A stretch of 15,385 nt of DNA, from contig JAUYSE010000138.1 of assembly GCA_030696465.1 (NCBI GenBank), positions 1 to 15,385 on the forward strand. Direction: 5' to 3'. Each line of letters opens with the position of its first letter. Position 1 is the stretch's first letter. Below, one piece after another: positions 1-6,785 of the stretch. The notes under the pieces are model-generated. The model worked only from the letters and a program-made list of their open reading frames with translations, was not told the origin of the DNA and did no database searches. The position numbers and the translations under genes were made by a program. The DNA is from Legionellaceae bacterium. Lineage in GTDB: Bacteria; Pseudomonadota; Gammaproteobacteria; Legionellales; Legionellaceae.

Positions 1-67
1 CGGCTCGGCAAGTGGTGGAAAATCAGAATCGAAGAAACCGACTCTAACGGTGGTTAAGACAGAATGA
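1..67 (+). other. Possible 3' end of an upstream gene, unidentified
   Basis: All three plus-strand frames are open from the window edge, with stops at 45-47, 55-57 and 65-67. The minus strand also has an open frame here but no start codon that I can see. The frame ending at 65-67 would give a tail ending in KPTLTVVKTE; the frame ending at 45-47 would end in ENQNRRNRL. Neither is long enough to recognise. In many gammaproteobacteria the gene before tsaE is nnrE, but nothing here confirms that. Confidence 0.25.
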
Positions 68-233
68 TGTTGAGCTAGCCATTGCCGCCCAACCCCAAAA
101 CTTTGCGAACAAGGCTTTTTGGATAAGAGGCGTTCGTAAACCTTCCCCGCGCAAGGATGACTTTATGCGTGTTTACGAGCGCCTCTTATCCGGGAAGTCT
201 TGGTACCACTAACATTATAAGGTGGGAATTCCT
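57..233 (-). repeat. Structured repeat R1, hairpin element with variable stem (reverse orientation)
   Basis: This is copy 1 of a family of about 180-200 bp, lying opposite in orientation to R2 and R3. Its outer end at 221-233 reads GGTGGGAATTCCT, the complement of the AGGAATTCCCGCC end of R2 and R3 with one substitution. The inner block at 198-211 matches AGTGGTACCAAGGC except at one base. The other end has GCCGCCCAAC at 84-93, matching GTTGGGCGGG in R2. Arms 110-141 and 171-202 pair over 32 bp with no true mismatch: 27 Watson-Crick and 5 G-U pairs in plus-strand RNA. The loop (142-170, 29 nt) contains the family motif ACGCATAAAGTC on the minus strand. The far boundary near 57 is uncertain because that end is poorly conserved. 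Confidence 0.85.
219..226 (+). promoter_or_regulatory. Ribosome-binding site of tsaE, formed by the end of R1
   Basis: AAGGTGGG lies 8 bases before the ATG at 235 and is the only plausible Shine-Dalgarno sequence for tsaE. It is formed by the terminal motif of repeat R1. The equivalent position reads GGCGGGAATT on the complement of R2 and R3, so the C-to-T difference in R1 creates the AGGTGG core. Confidence 0.6.
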
Positions 234-234
234 G

Positions 235-738
235 ATGTTGAACAGTGAATCAGAAATAAACTCTCACCAGGATGTATTTCTTAATACACGTTCTTATCAT
301 TTACCGGATCTAGCGGCAACAGAGCTATTGGCTGCACATTGGGCGGAACAAGTCCGTGCACCTTTAGTCCTGCTTTTTCAAGGGCCGCTGGGGGCCGGTA
401 AAACAAGTTTTATTCGTGCTTTGTTGCGCGCATTAGGTGTGCAAGGTACGATTAAAAGCCCGACTTATGCTTTAGTTGAAACGTATCCTATTAGCACCGA
501 AATGGTCTTCCATCATTTTGATTTGTATCGTATTCAAGAAGAAACAGAATTAGCCTATATTGGGTTTGATGAGTACTTCAGCGCAGATGCGATATGCTGT
601 GTAGAATGGCCCGAACGCTTAGAACACTGGAATACCGTAGATGTTGTTTTTTGTTTTTCGTATACAGAGCAAGGACGTCTTTTAGAGATTTGTGCAAAAA
701 GTACATTAGGGAATGCGGTGCTGGCAGCCACACCATGA
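235..738 (+). CDS. tsaE: tRNA threonylcarbamoyladenosine biosynthesis ATPase TsaE
   Basis: TsaE is the P-loop ATPase that works with TsaB and TsaD to place the threonylcarbamoyl group on A37 of ANN-decoding tRNAs in the cytoplasm. The 167-residue product has a clear Walker A motif, GPLGAGKTS at residues 50-58 with Lys56. It is followed by SPTYALVETY, the HFDLYR motif and CVEWPERL, all hallmarks of the family. The length fits the usual 150-170 residues. A longer in-frame start at 157 exists, but it lies inside repeat R1, has no ribosome-binding site and adds residues not expected in TsaE. ATG 235 has AAGGTGGG upstream. The stop overlaps the next gene as ATGA, so the two are probably translationally coupled. 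A hairpin of R1 would lie in the 5' leader if transcription begins upstream of about position 110. Confidence 0.95.
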   Translation: MLNSESEINSHQDVFLNTRSYHLPDLAATELLAAHWAEQVRAPLVLLFQGPLGAGKTSFIRALLRALGVQGTIKSPTYALVETYPISTEMVFHHFDLYRIQEETELAYIGFDEYFSADAICCVEWPERLEHWNTVDVVFCFSYTEQGRLLEICAKSTLGNAVLAATP

Positions 739-1958
739 GAAATAGAACTATTTTTTTTTATATGATGTTAGGTCTGTATGCTGCGACAGGCTGGACTGCT
801 ATTTTGCAACAGGTGGAAGTGCAGGAACATCCCAATCATTTACAATTATTATTTACGCTCGATGAAACCATAAAACCCCGCATATTTACGCTTGAAAATC
901 CTTATCGGGTGGTCATTGATATGCAGGATACCCATTCTCGGGTAGGTGTTCATCAGATATCGCAACAGATACATGGACGGTCACAAGTCCGGATGGGTTT
1001 TCCTTCCCCTCATTTATTACGATTAGTATTTGAAACGCCTTTTCTGCCGACCGTGACGCGGCAACCCATGGTCACGGAGAATAAAGTTTTTATAGATATT
1101 CATCCACGGTTGGGCAGCGTATCGCGAAGCCAACTTTCACGTCATACAAAGTTATCAGCGATGAAAGCGACTGGTCGGCAGACCAGCAGATCACTTCGTA
1201 AACATCGAACGGTAGTGGTGGTGATTGATCCGGGGCATGGTGGAAAAGATCCAGGTGCTTTAGGGCCAGGTAAAGAAAAAGAAAAAAATATTGTTTTATC
1301 TATCGCACAACGTTTGCAACGTCACATACAACAGCAGCCAGGTATGCGTGCGGTGCTTACGCGTCGTCAAGATTATTATATTGGTTTGCGCGAGCGTTTA
1401 AAAATTGCAAGGCAATATAATGCAGATATCTTTATTTCTATTCATGCCGATGCGTTTGTGAATCCCCATATGCAGGGTGCTTCGGTGTTTGCTTTATCTT
1501 CTCGAGGTGCTACGAGTGAAGCGGCACGTTGGTTGGCTGAAAAAGAAAATTACTCAGAGTTGGGGCAGGTGAATTTATCGGCCTTGAAAGACAGCAGTGG
1601 CTTAGTGCGCAGTGTACTGATCGATCTTTCACAGACGGCCACGATTTCTGCGAGTTTGCAAATGGGACGACAAGTACTGCAACAGTTACAGCAAATGACA
1701 TTATTACACCACCGACGAGTGGAACAGGCGCAATTTATGGTGTTAAAATCACCGGATATTCCTTCTCTGTTAGTCGAAACAGGGTTTATCTCTAATATTG
1801 CAGAGGCGCAACGTTTAAAAAGCCCGAGATATCAAGAGCAGCTTAGTGAAGCGATGTGTCAGGGTATTCTCGCCTATTTTAAGGAATATCCCCCACAAGG
1901 TAGTCTTTGGGAAGATCAACGTATAACACAGAGAGCAGAAGGATTGAAACGCGTATGA
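735..1958 (+). CDS. amiC: Periplasmic N-acetylmuramoyl-L-alanine amidase, AmiC type
   Basis: The product is a zinc amidase that cleaves the bond between MurNAc and L-alanine in peptidoglycan and helps daughter-cell separation. The 407-residue protein begins with a signal peptide (about residues 1-22). An N-terminal AMIN domain follows, then a basic linker, then an Amidase_3 domain from about residue 155. Zinc-site residues are His168 in DPGHGG, Glu183 in KEKEKN and His237 in SIHADA; Glu348 in LLVETGF is the expected catalytic glutamate. An insertion around SSRGATSEAARWLAEKEN resembles the autoinhibitory helix region of AmiA/B/C enzymes that need EnvC or NlpD for activation. There is no LysM domain. 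The start overlaps the tsaE stop and the stop overlaps the mutL start, so it sits in the middle of a coupled operon. The exact paralogue name (AmiB or AmiC) is uncertain. Confidence 0.92.
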   Translation: MRNRTIFFYMMLGLYAATGWTAILQQVEVQEHPNHLQLLFTLDETIKPRIFTLENPYRVVIDMQDTHSRVGVHQISQQIHGRSQVRMGFPSPHLLRLVFETPFLPTVTRQPMVTENKVFIDIHPRLGSVSRSQLSRHTKLSAMKATGRQTSRSLRKHRTVVVVIDPGHGGKDPGALGPGKEKEKNIVLSIAQRLQRHIQQQPGMRAVLTRRQDYYIGLRERLKIARQYNADIFISIHADAFVNPHMQGASVFALSSRGATSEAARWLAEKENYSELGQVNLSALKDSSGLVRSVLIDLSQTATISASLQMGRQVLQQLQQMTLLHHRRVEQAQFMVLKSPDIPSLLVETGFISNIAEAQRLKSPRYQEQLSEAMCQGILAYFKEYPPQGSLWEDQRITQRAEGLKRV

Positions 1959-3583
1959 ATAAGAGAATAGAGCAACTACCCTCTTTTATTGCGAATCAAA
2001 TTGCCGCGGGGGAGGTTATTGAAAGACCGGCATCAGTGGTGAAAGAACTATTAGAAAATGCTTGTGATTCTGGGGCACAAGATATCTCGGTAGATATTGG
2101 TTTTGGCGGATTAAATAGTATTACGGTATCTGATAATGGTTCCGGGATTGTGGAAGACGACTTACCTTTAGCGATAGCCCCTCATGCAACCAGCAAAATC
2201 CATCAATTAGAGGATATTTATCGTATTAGTAGTTTGGGTTTTCGAGGAGAGGCGCTCGCCAGTATAGGATCCGTCGCGGTATTAGATATCTGCTCTCGCC
2301 CAGCAACGCAAGCACAAGCAATGGCTATTTTAGTAGAAGAAGGGCGCTGGCAACTGCGATCAGAGGTCCGTATGCCTGGGACAACGGTGCAAGTTCGCGA
2401 CCTTTTTTATAATGCTCCCGTCCGTAAAAAATTTTTGAAATCAGCGCGCACAGAAGGGCAGCTTGTAGAGCGCGTAGTGAAATGCTTTGCCTTAAGTCAA
2501 CCGCACATTCGTATACAATTTAGTGAATATGGAGAGACACAATGGCATTTACTCGGCGCCAAAACGCCCGCTGAACGAGAAGATCGTATACGCGCGCTTT
2601 TTGGAAAATTGTTCATGGATCATGCTATCCCGGTATCTTTAGAACATGCTTGTTTGTCTTTACGTGGCTGGATAGCCGGTGAAGGCTATCAGCGTAGTCA
2701 AAGTGATAGACAGTGGATATACGTAAATGGTCGTATGGTGCAAGATAAATTATTACAACATGCCATTAAACAGGCGTATGATGGTATATTGCATCCTGGC
2801 CGCTATCCTGCGTATGTTCTCTATGTGGATATTGCGCCCGATGAAGTGGATGTGAATGTGCATCCAACCAAGCATGAATTACGTTTTCATCAACCCCGAT
2901 TAGTGCATGATGCCATTACCACTTTTATGCGTGAGCGCCTGCAAAAGCGAAATATGTCTGGCTGGTCAAAACCGGCTTCATCGCTACCGATCTTAGGCCG
3001 AGAGCCAACAGCAGGGCCTCTGAGTACTTTTTCTTTGCCACATGTGCGTGGCGGAGAGAAAAACTGGATGGTATTGAATGCGGTGAATGCATTGTGGTTG
3101 CATGAAAAAGGCCCATACATAGTGGATGTACGTAAAGCGTATCATTTGTTTTTATTACAGCAATTACGAGGTTCAACCTATCCATTGGCATCGCGAACAT
3201 TGTTAATTCCTTTCGTATGGAAGGATGCAGCACAATATCAATCTTATCTTCTTGAAATTCAAAAACACTTGGAATTTGTTGGCATTACCTTAGAGTCACG
3301 TCAAGATGGGATGACCCGTATTAAAACGATTCCGCTTTGTTTACCTTATTTGAATATACCCGATTTTTTAGGTGCGGTAGCTCAGCAAGTACAGTGGACC
3401 ACTGAAACATTGCAGCAAGCATTGGTACAATATCAGCGTTTCAATATTATGCAATGGAGTGACACAGAGCATCAAAATATACAGCAGTTTTTAGAGATGC
3501 AATTACTAGAACAGCAAGCGATGTGTATGCGACTTTTAGATGAAGAGAGCTGCTCAGTGTTGTTTGAAGAGCCTTGTTTATAA
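1955..3583 (+). CDS. mutL: DNA mismatch repair protein MutL
   Basis: MutL is a GHKL ATPase that links MutS mismatch recognition to strand incision and helicase loading. The 542-residue product has the full N-terminal ATPase region. NQIAAGEVIERPASVVKE is at 14-31, with the catalytic Glu31 and Asn35. SDNGSGI is at 59-65, HATSKI at 77-82 and SLGFRGEALASI near 93-104. GTTVQVRDLFYNAP and DVNVHPTKHELRFHQ follow. The C-terminal dimerisation domain is divergent and lacks the DQHA-type endonuclease motif, which fits the E. coli-like non-endonuclease class. It is shorter than E. coli MutL (615 residues), mostly by a short linker. ATG 1955 overlaps the amidase stop. Its own stop overlaps the stop of thiL on the other strand. 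Confidence 0.96.
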   Translation: MNKRIEQLPSFIANQIAAGEVIERPASVVKELLENACDSGAQDISVDIGFGGLNSITVSDNGSGIVEDDLPLAIAPHATSKIHQLEDIYRISSLGFRGEALASIGSVAVLDICSRPATQAQAMAILVEEGRWQLRSEVRMPGTTVQVRDLFYNAPVRKKFLKSARTEGQLVERVVKCFALSQPHIRIQFSEYGETQWHLLGAKTPAEREDRIRALFGKLFMDHAIPVSLEHACLSLRGWIAGEGYQRSQSDRQWIYVNGRMVQDKLLQHAIKQAYDGILHPGRYPAYVLYVDIAPDEVDVNVHPTKHELRFHQPRLVHDAITTFMRERLQKRNMSGWSKPASSLPILGREPTAGPLSTFSLPHVRGGEKNWMVLNAVNALWLHEKGPYIVDVRKAYHLFLLQQLRGSTYPLASRTLLIPFVWKDAAQYQSYLLEIQKHLEFVGITLESRQDGMTRIKTIPLCLPYLNIPDFLGAVAQQVQWTTETLQQALVQYQRFNIMQWSDTEHQNIQQFLEMQLLEQQAMCMRLLDEESCSVLFEEPCL

Positions 3584-4546
3584 TTCGTTAAAATGTGAAA
3601 ACGGAGTCAGGGTTAATGGCTGAGGCTCTCCGTTTTGTGTAAAAGACAGACCTTGCCCCTCCGTAATACGTCCAATCGCTTGTAAAGGATATGCGAACGT
3701 ATTTTTAAATTGATCGGCAATAAGATCGTAATGGTTTTTATCAATGCTGAGTAATAGCCCATAATCTTCACCACCCGTAAGCTGAGTGATGAGTGGGTCT
3801 AGTGCTAATTGTTGACAGGCTTCGCGGTAAGTTTTATGGGTTTTTAATTGCTCAAGATGAATTTCAGCCGCGACCCCTGAGGCTTCACAGAGGCGCTGGA
3901 GGTCGATGAATAGACCATCAGAAATATCCATCATGGCTTGTATGTGGGCTTGTGCGCCACACCATAAACCTTCTTTTATCCGTGCTTGCGGCATAAGAAA
4001 ACTTTTTTTAAAAATATCTAAGTTGGGGGTAGAGGTTTCTAATGCCATAAAGCCTAGGTGTGCATAGCCTAATGCACCAATGACACAGAGAATATCTCCT
4101 GGTTTTGCCGTATGTCTGTATTTTAGATGGGTGTTTTCTGCGATACCAATGGCGGTTGCACTCAAAAATAAGCTATCCGGGGAGCCGGTGGTATCTCCAC
4201 CAATGAGTACGATAGATAAAGATTTACAGATTTCGGTAAAATGTTGTAAGAATTCTTGCACAAACGGTTCATAAGAAAGGGGTAGGGAAATCCCCAATAA
4301 TACAAATTGTGTCTTTGCGCCCATAGCCGCAATGTCACTCAAATTGACATGTAATAGTTTATGGGCAAGATGTTTCGGCTCTGAGTAACGCAAGCGAAAA
4401 TGAATATCTTCTACGAGTAGATCTTTGGCGACAACGTAACTTTGTTCGTCTGAAAAATCAATGACGGCAGCATCATCTCCGATGTAGTCTGGAAATGCTT
4501 GTTGTAGCGTGTGGATAATACTGTGTTCATTGAGGGAGTTGGTCAT
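3578..4546 (-). CDS. thiL: Thiamine-monophosphate kinase ThiL
   Basis: ThiL phosphorylates thiamine monophosphate to thiamine diphosphate, the last step of cofactor synthesis. The 322-residue product has the expected length and motifs: GDDAAV at 23-28, KDLLVEDIHF at 41-50, NLSDIAAMGA at 68-77, GGDTTG, then DISDGL and GGEDYGLLLS toward the C-terminus. I chose ATG 4546 because the in-frame extension to 4651 would run through the tRNA-Ser gene and encodes nothing ThiL-like. No strong Shine-Dalgarno sequence precedes this ATG. The gene begins 21 bases after the tRNA-Ser 3' end on the same strand and has no visible promoter of its own, so it is probably transcribed with the tRNA. Its TAA overlaps that of mutL within a TTATAA palindrome. 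Confidence 0.93.
   Translation of the reverse strand: MTNSLNEHSIIHTLQQAFPDYIGDDAAVIDFSDEQSYVVAKDLLVEDIHFRLRYSEPKHLAHKLLHVNLSDIAAMGAKTQFVLLGISLPLSYEPFVQEFLQHFTEICKSLSIVLIGGDTTGSPDSLFLSATAIGIAENTHLKYRHTAKPGDILCVIGALGYAHLGFMALETSTPNLDIFKKSFLMPQARIKEGLWCGAQAHIQAMMDISDGLFIDLQRLCEASGVAAEIHLEQLKTHKTYREACQQLALDPLITQLTGGEDYGLLLSIDKNHYDLIADQFKNTFAYPLQAIGRITEGQGLSFTQNGEPQPLTLTPFSHFNEL
3598..3636. terminator. Possible bidirectional terminator hairpin inside the thiL 3' end
   Basis: AAAACGGAG at 3598-3606 is perfectly repeated in inverted form as CTCCGTTTT at 3628-3636. A further TCAG/CTGA pair sits in the intervening 21 bases. It starts 15 bases after the mutL stop, so it could end mutL transcripts. The symmetry also gives a terminal T-run on the other strand, where it would lie within the thiL coding region. 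The U-run is only four long, so the call is tentative. Confidence 0.35.
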
Positions 4547-4567
4547 AGTGTAAGTGTTTGTCCGGAT

Positions 4568-4657
4568 TGGCGGAGAGAGAGGGATTCGAACCCTCGATAC
4601 GGTTTCCCGTATACACACTTTCCAGGCGTGCGCCTTCAGCCGCTCGGCCATCTCTCC
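4568..4657 (-). tRNA. tRNA-Ser (anticodon GGA)
   Basis: The 90-nt gene has a 7-bp acceptor stem (GGAGAGA with TCTCTCC), discriminator G and an encoded CCA. The anticodon loop CTGGAAA gives anticodon GGA, reading UCC and UCU. The T-arm has GGTTCGAATCC. The long variable arm, with ATACGG paired to CCGTAT, is typical of serine tRNAs. It lies on the same strand as thiL, 21 bases upstream of it. Confidence 0.97.
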
Positions 4658-4667
4658 GGAGGATTGA

Positions 4668-4696
4668 AGGATACCGTAGTGCGCCTAAAAAATCAA
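4668..4696 (-). promoter_or_regulatory. Candidate promoter of the tRNA-Ser/thiL unit
   Basis: On the minus strand TTGATT (4696-4691) is followed by exactly 17 bases and TATCCT (4673-4668). The -10 element ends 10 bases before the mature tRNA 5' end, so transcription would start within a few bases of it. This spacing is typical of sigma-70 tRNA promoters. Confidence 0.55.
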
Positions 4697-4745
4697 ACAC
4701 TGCCGCCCAGCCCGAGAGTCAACGTATTTTGAGTAGTATATTTAT

Positions 4746-5244
4746 CTAATATCCCATCACAGGAGCTGGTGGTGTTGAATTTGCAGTTTCACGGCTTACC
4801 GTCATCAGATCAGGATTTTTTTGAATCTCTTGTCGGATTTCTGCAATGAGAGCAGGCAGAGAGGGTCTTTTAAGAGGGTCAGTGTTAGAACAACGCTGTA
4901 TCCATTCCAGTAATCTCGGTTTCTGAAAACCTTGTTTTCATCACCTGCGCTAAAGAGAAGATATCTATTGCAGGCGCCGCGATGAGGGGCTCTTTCCAGC
5001 ATTCTGGTGCAATATGCTTAAACAGTGCTTGGATCTTAGGATCGGGTGATTGTTCAAAAGAAGAGGTTGTTTCACCTATATTACAAAAATCGCCGCCATC
5101 TATGAGGTAACACTTATCCGTTTTTTCGTCATATAAAATATTATTTTTGTTGGAGGTTTGAAAAAAACTTTGTAATGTAGTACACGGTGTGGGTGTTAGA
5201 TACCAGCCGAAGGTATAATCAGTAGGATGAGGAGATCCTGGCAT
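4746..5244 (-). pseudogene. Frameshifted remnant of a protein-kinase-like gene
   Basis: Two minus-strand frames together encode a kinase C-lobe. The first, from ATG 5244 with CAGGAAA upstream, contains NNILYDEKTDKCYLIDGGDF. This resembles the catalytic-loop Asn followed by the DFG region, here DGG. It then has APECWKE, resembling the APE motif, and DIFSLAQVM, resembling helix F. The reading then moves to a second frame with LLEWIQRCSNTDPLKRPS, typical of the end of helix H and the RPS arginine of kinases, ending at the TAG at 4746-4748. Removing one T from the run at 4935-4938 joins the frames into about 166 residues. The N-lobe and the HRD motif are absent, so this looks like a deleted and frameshifted gene. 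Such kinases are known among host-associated Legionellales, but that link is inference. Confidence 0.6.
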
Positions 5245-5339
5245 ATTGAAGTTTCCTGAAGGAAAAATGAATGGATAAAGTATAATATGAGCAAAATAAG
5301 GTTGATAGTGATTTTAAATGCACAAATATGAGGGGTATA

Positions 5340-5927
5340 ATGAGCGTGTTGGATTATTTGTCGAGTTTATTTTTAGTTTTTGGTAGCGTCCAGATGTACG
5401 TATTGCTATTTATCATCGCCTATGGGTGGTTTCGCTCCCCCTTAGTGTATAAAGCGATGGAAATAAGCTTGTATAGTATGTTAGTGAACGTGGTTTTAAA
5501 AGTGACTTTTCAGGTTCCAATGTTGAGTAATCCCAGCGCGCATTGGTTTGTGTTTCCCAGCGGACATATGCAGTTAGCGACCGTATTTTATGGTACTTTA
5601 TGCTTAGGTGGCGCGGTGCATTATGTTTTACGGGTAGTTATCCTATTAATTATGACAGGTATTGCCTGGGCTTTAGTGTATTGGGGATATCATACGTGCT
5701 GGGATGTAGCAGGCGGTGTTTTTTTTGGGATTTTGGTTGCGAGTTGGTACAACTGGACTATGTCAAAATCATGGGCCTTATGGGTGCATAGGTTTATGAG
5801 CACGGTGTTTTTAATGTATATTTATGCGCGATATGGAAAAATTCCGCTTCATGCTGGCTGTGCTTATGTTTTATTATGGTTGGCGCAAATGGGAAGACAA
5901 TTTACGCCCGGTTTGCGACAACGCTAA
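5340..5927 (+). CDS. PAP2-superfamily membrane phosphatase-like protein
   Basis: The 195-residue product is an integral membrane protein with about five to six hydrophobic segments. Two of the three PAP2 acid-phosphatase motifs are clear: FPSGHMQ near residues 67-73, giving the catalytic-site Ser-Gly-His, and a HTCWDVAGG segment near 120, giving the nucleophile-site His and Asp. The first motif (Lys then Arg-Pro) is degenerate: the region reads LKVTFQVPML and the arginine is absent. Known relatives dephosphorylate lipid phosphates such as phosphatidic acid or undecaprenyl diphosphate. The substrate here cannot be assigned and reduced activity is possible. ATG 5340 is preferred over ATG 5328 because GAGGGG lies just before it. 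A TATAAT at 5281-5286 may be its -10 element, without a good -35. The TAA overlaps the stop of the downstream convergent gene. Confidence 0.8.
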   Translation: MSVLDYLSSLFLVFGSVQMYVLLFIIAYGWFRSPLVYKAMEISLYSMLVNVVLKVTFQVPMLSNPSAHWFVFPSGHMQLATVFYGTLCLGGAVHYVLRVVILLIMTGIAWALVYWGYHTCWDVAGGVFFGILVASWYNWTMSKSWALWVHRFMSTVFLMYIYARYGKIPLHAGCAYVLLWLAQMGRQFTPGLRQR

Positions 5928-6598
5928 GCCGTCGCGAAATGAGATTGATGTAAATACTGGCTATCGGGATAGTATGCAAAGACTAAAGAGCCATTTTTAA
6001 TGGTGTTAATGACAGGCTTAACGAGGGCAGGTGCAATTGCAGGACAACCCCAGCTGCGGCCAGCACGACCAGATTTTTGAATAAAAGTGGGTTCTACGTA
6101 CCAAGCGCCATGGATTACCACGCGTCGATCATACGCATGATCATTGAATCCTGGTTCTAGTCCTTTTAAATTGAGGGAATATCCTTTTGAACCATTGTAG
6201 GTATCGGCTGTAATGAAAGCCCCTAAACTGGTGGCACGACTAGAGAACACATTAGAGAAATGATGGGGGACATCTAAACCTGAGTTGACGCCATGTGCCA
6301 CATAGGTATTGAATAAAAGAGTCTCTTTTTTCATATCAAAAACCCACATACGCTGGCGGTTAGAAGGTAAAGAGTAGTCAATGACGGTGAGAATAGGTTT
6401 TTTGACCTTACCTTTTAAGGAGGCTTTATTATAAGCGGTTAATGCCATTTTCAGCATATTTTTATTGATGCGTGGAGCGCTATGAGAGAGAATTTGTAAT
6501 TCTTGAGGTACGTTAATGGCGTGTTTGACGCTAGAATATTGGTGGTGAGGAGCAAAAGATAATAATGCGGCTGCGACATAATGGAGTATTGACTTCAT
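5924..6598 (-). CDS. Exported murein L,D-transpeptidase catalytic-domain protein (YkuD_2 type)
   Basis: The 224-residue product starts with a likely signal peptide (MKSILHYVAAALLSFAP). The rest fits the YkuD_2 (PF13645) family of periplasmic L,D-transpeptidase-like proteins. Features are VIDYSLPSNRQRMWVFD, then VAHGVNSG, then His163 in VVIHGAWY and Cys185 in GRSWGCPA, the presumed catalytic pair. Family members are thought to form or remodel 3-3 peptidoglycan cross-links or attach proteins to murein; the precise reaction here is inferred. ATG 6598 is chosen because AAGGGG lies four bases upstream and the signal peptide begins there, while the longer frame to 6625 has no ribosome-binding site. 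Transcription probably starts from the strong promoter at 6634-6662. The stop overlaps that of the PAP2 gene. Confidence 0.88.
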   Translation of the reverse strand: MKSILHYVAAALLSFAPHHQYSSVKHAINVPQELQILSHSAPRINKNMLKMALTAYNKASLKGKVKKPILTVIDYSLPSNRQRMWVFDMKKETLLFNTYVAHGVNSGLDVPHHFSNVFSSRATSLGAFITADTYNGSKGYSLNLKGLEPGFNDHAYDRRVVIHGAWYVEPTFIQKSGRAGRSWGCPAIAPALVKPVINTIKNGSLVFAYYPDSQYLHQSHFATA

Positions 6599-6633
6599 AA
6601 GACCCCTTTGTTTTAAAAAATACAAGAGGAGCT

Positions 6634-6662
6634 ATTATACTCCATCTTCGGTTAAATGTAAA
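6634..6662 (-). promoter_or_regulatory. Promoter of the L,D-transpeptidase gene
   Basis: On the minus strand TTTACA (6662-6657) is separated by 17 bases from a perfect TATAAT (6639-6634). The start codon lies 35 bases beyond the -10, leaving a short leader with an AAGGGG ribosome-binding site. A second TATAAT on the same strand at 6681-6676 has no good -35. Confidence 0.7.
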
Positions 6663-6705
6663 CCATCATGGCCGTATTATACCAGATTATGCCAGGATAG
6701 CAGCG

Positions 6706-6763
6706 TTTTTTCATGTTTGAAATGATGTATAATCGTTTGAAAATACGGAGATACTCGTCCGTA
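6706..6763 (+). promoter_or_regulatory. Candidate putA promoter and small leader hairpin
   Basis: TATAAT at 6728-6733 is a perfect -10, but the -35 position only offers a T-run (6706-6711). A 6-bp inverted repeat TACGGA/TCCGTA (6744-6749, 6758-6763) follows, then AAAATTTTT just before the TGAGGA ribosome-binding site at 6772-6777. The hairpin is weak and a regulatory role is only a possibility. Confidence 0.35.
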
Positions 6764-6785
6764 AAAATTTTTGAGGAATTTTATT

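Noticed and set aside
157..234. Upstream in-frame extension of tsaE
   Set aside because: It lies within repeat R1 and the added residues are not part of the TsaE family.
2890..3233. Minus-strand open frames inside mutL
   Set aside because: They are antisense to a well-supported gene, lack ribosome-binding sites and show no recognisable domain.
4547..4651. Upstream in-frame extension of thiL
   Set aside because: It is a translation of the tRNA-Ser gene and its spacer.
4698..4712. GGGCGGCA-like motif upstream of the tRNA resembling one end of R1
   Set aside because: Only about ten bases agree and none of the other family blocks are nearby.
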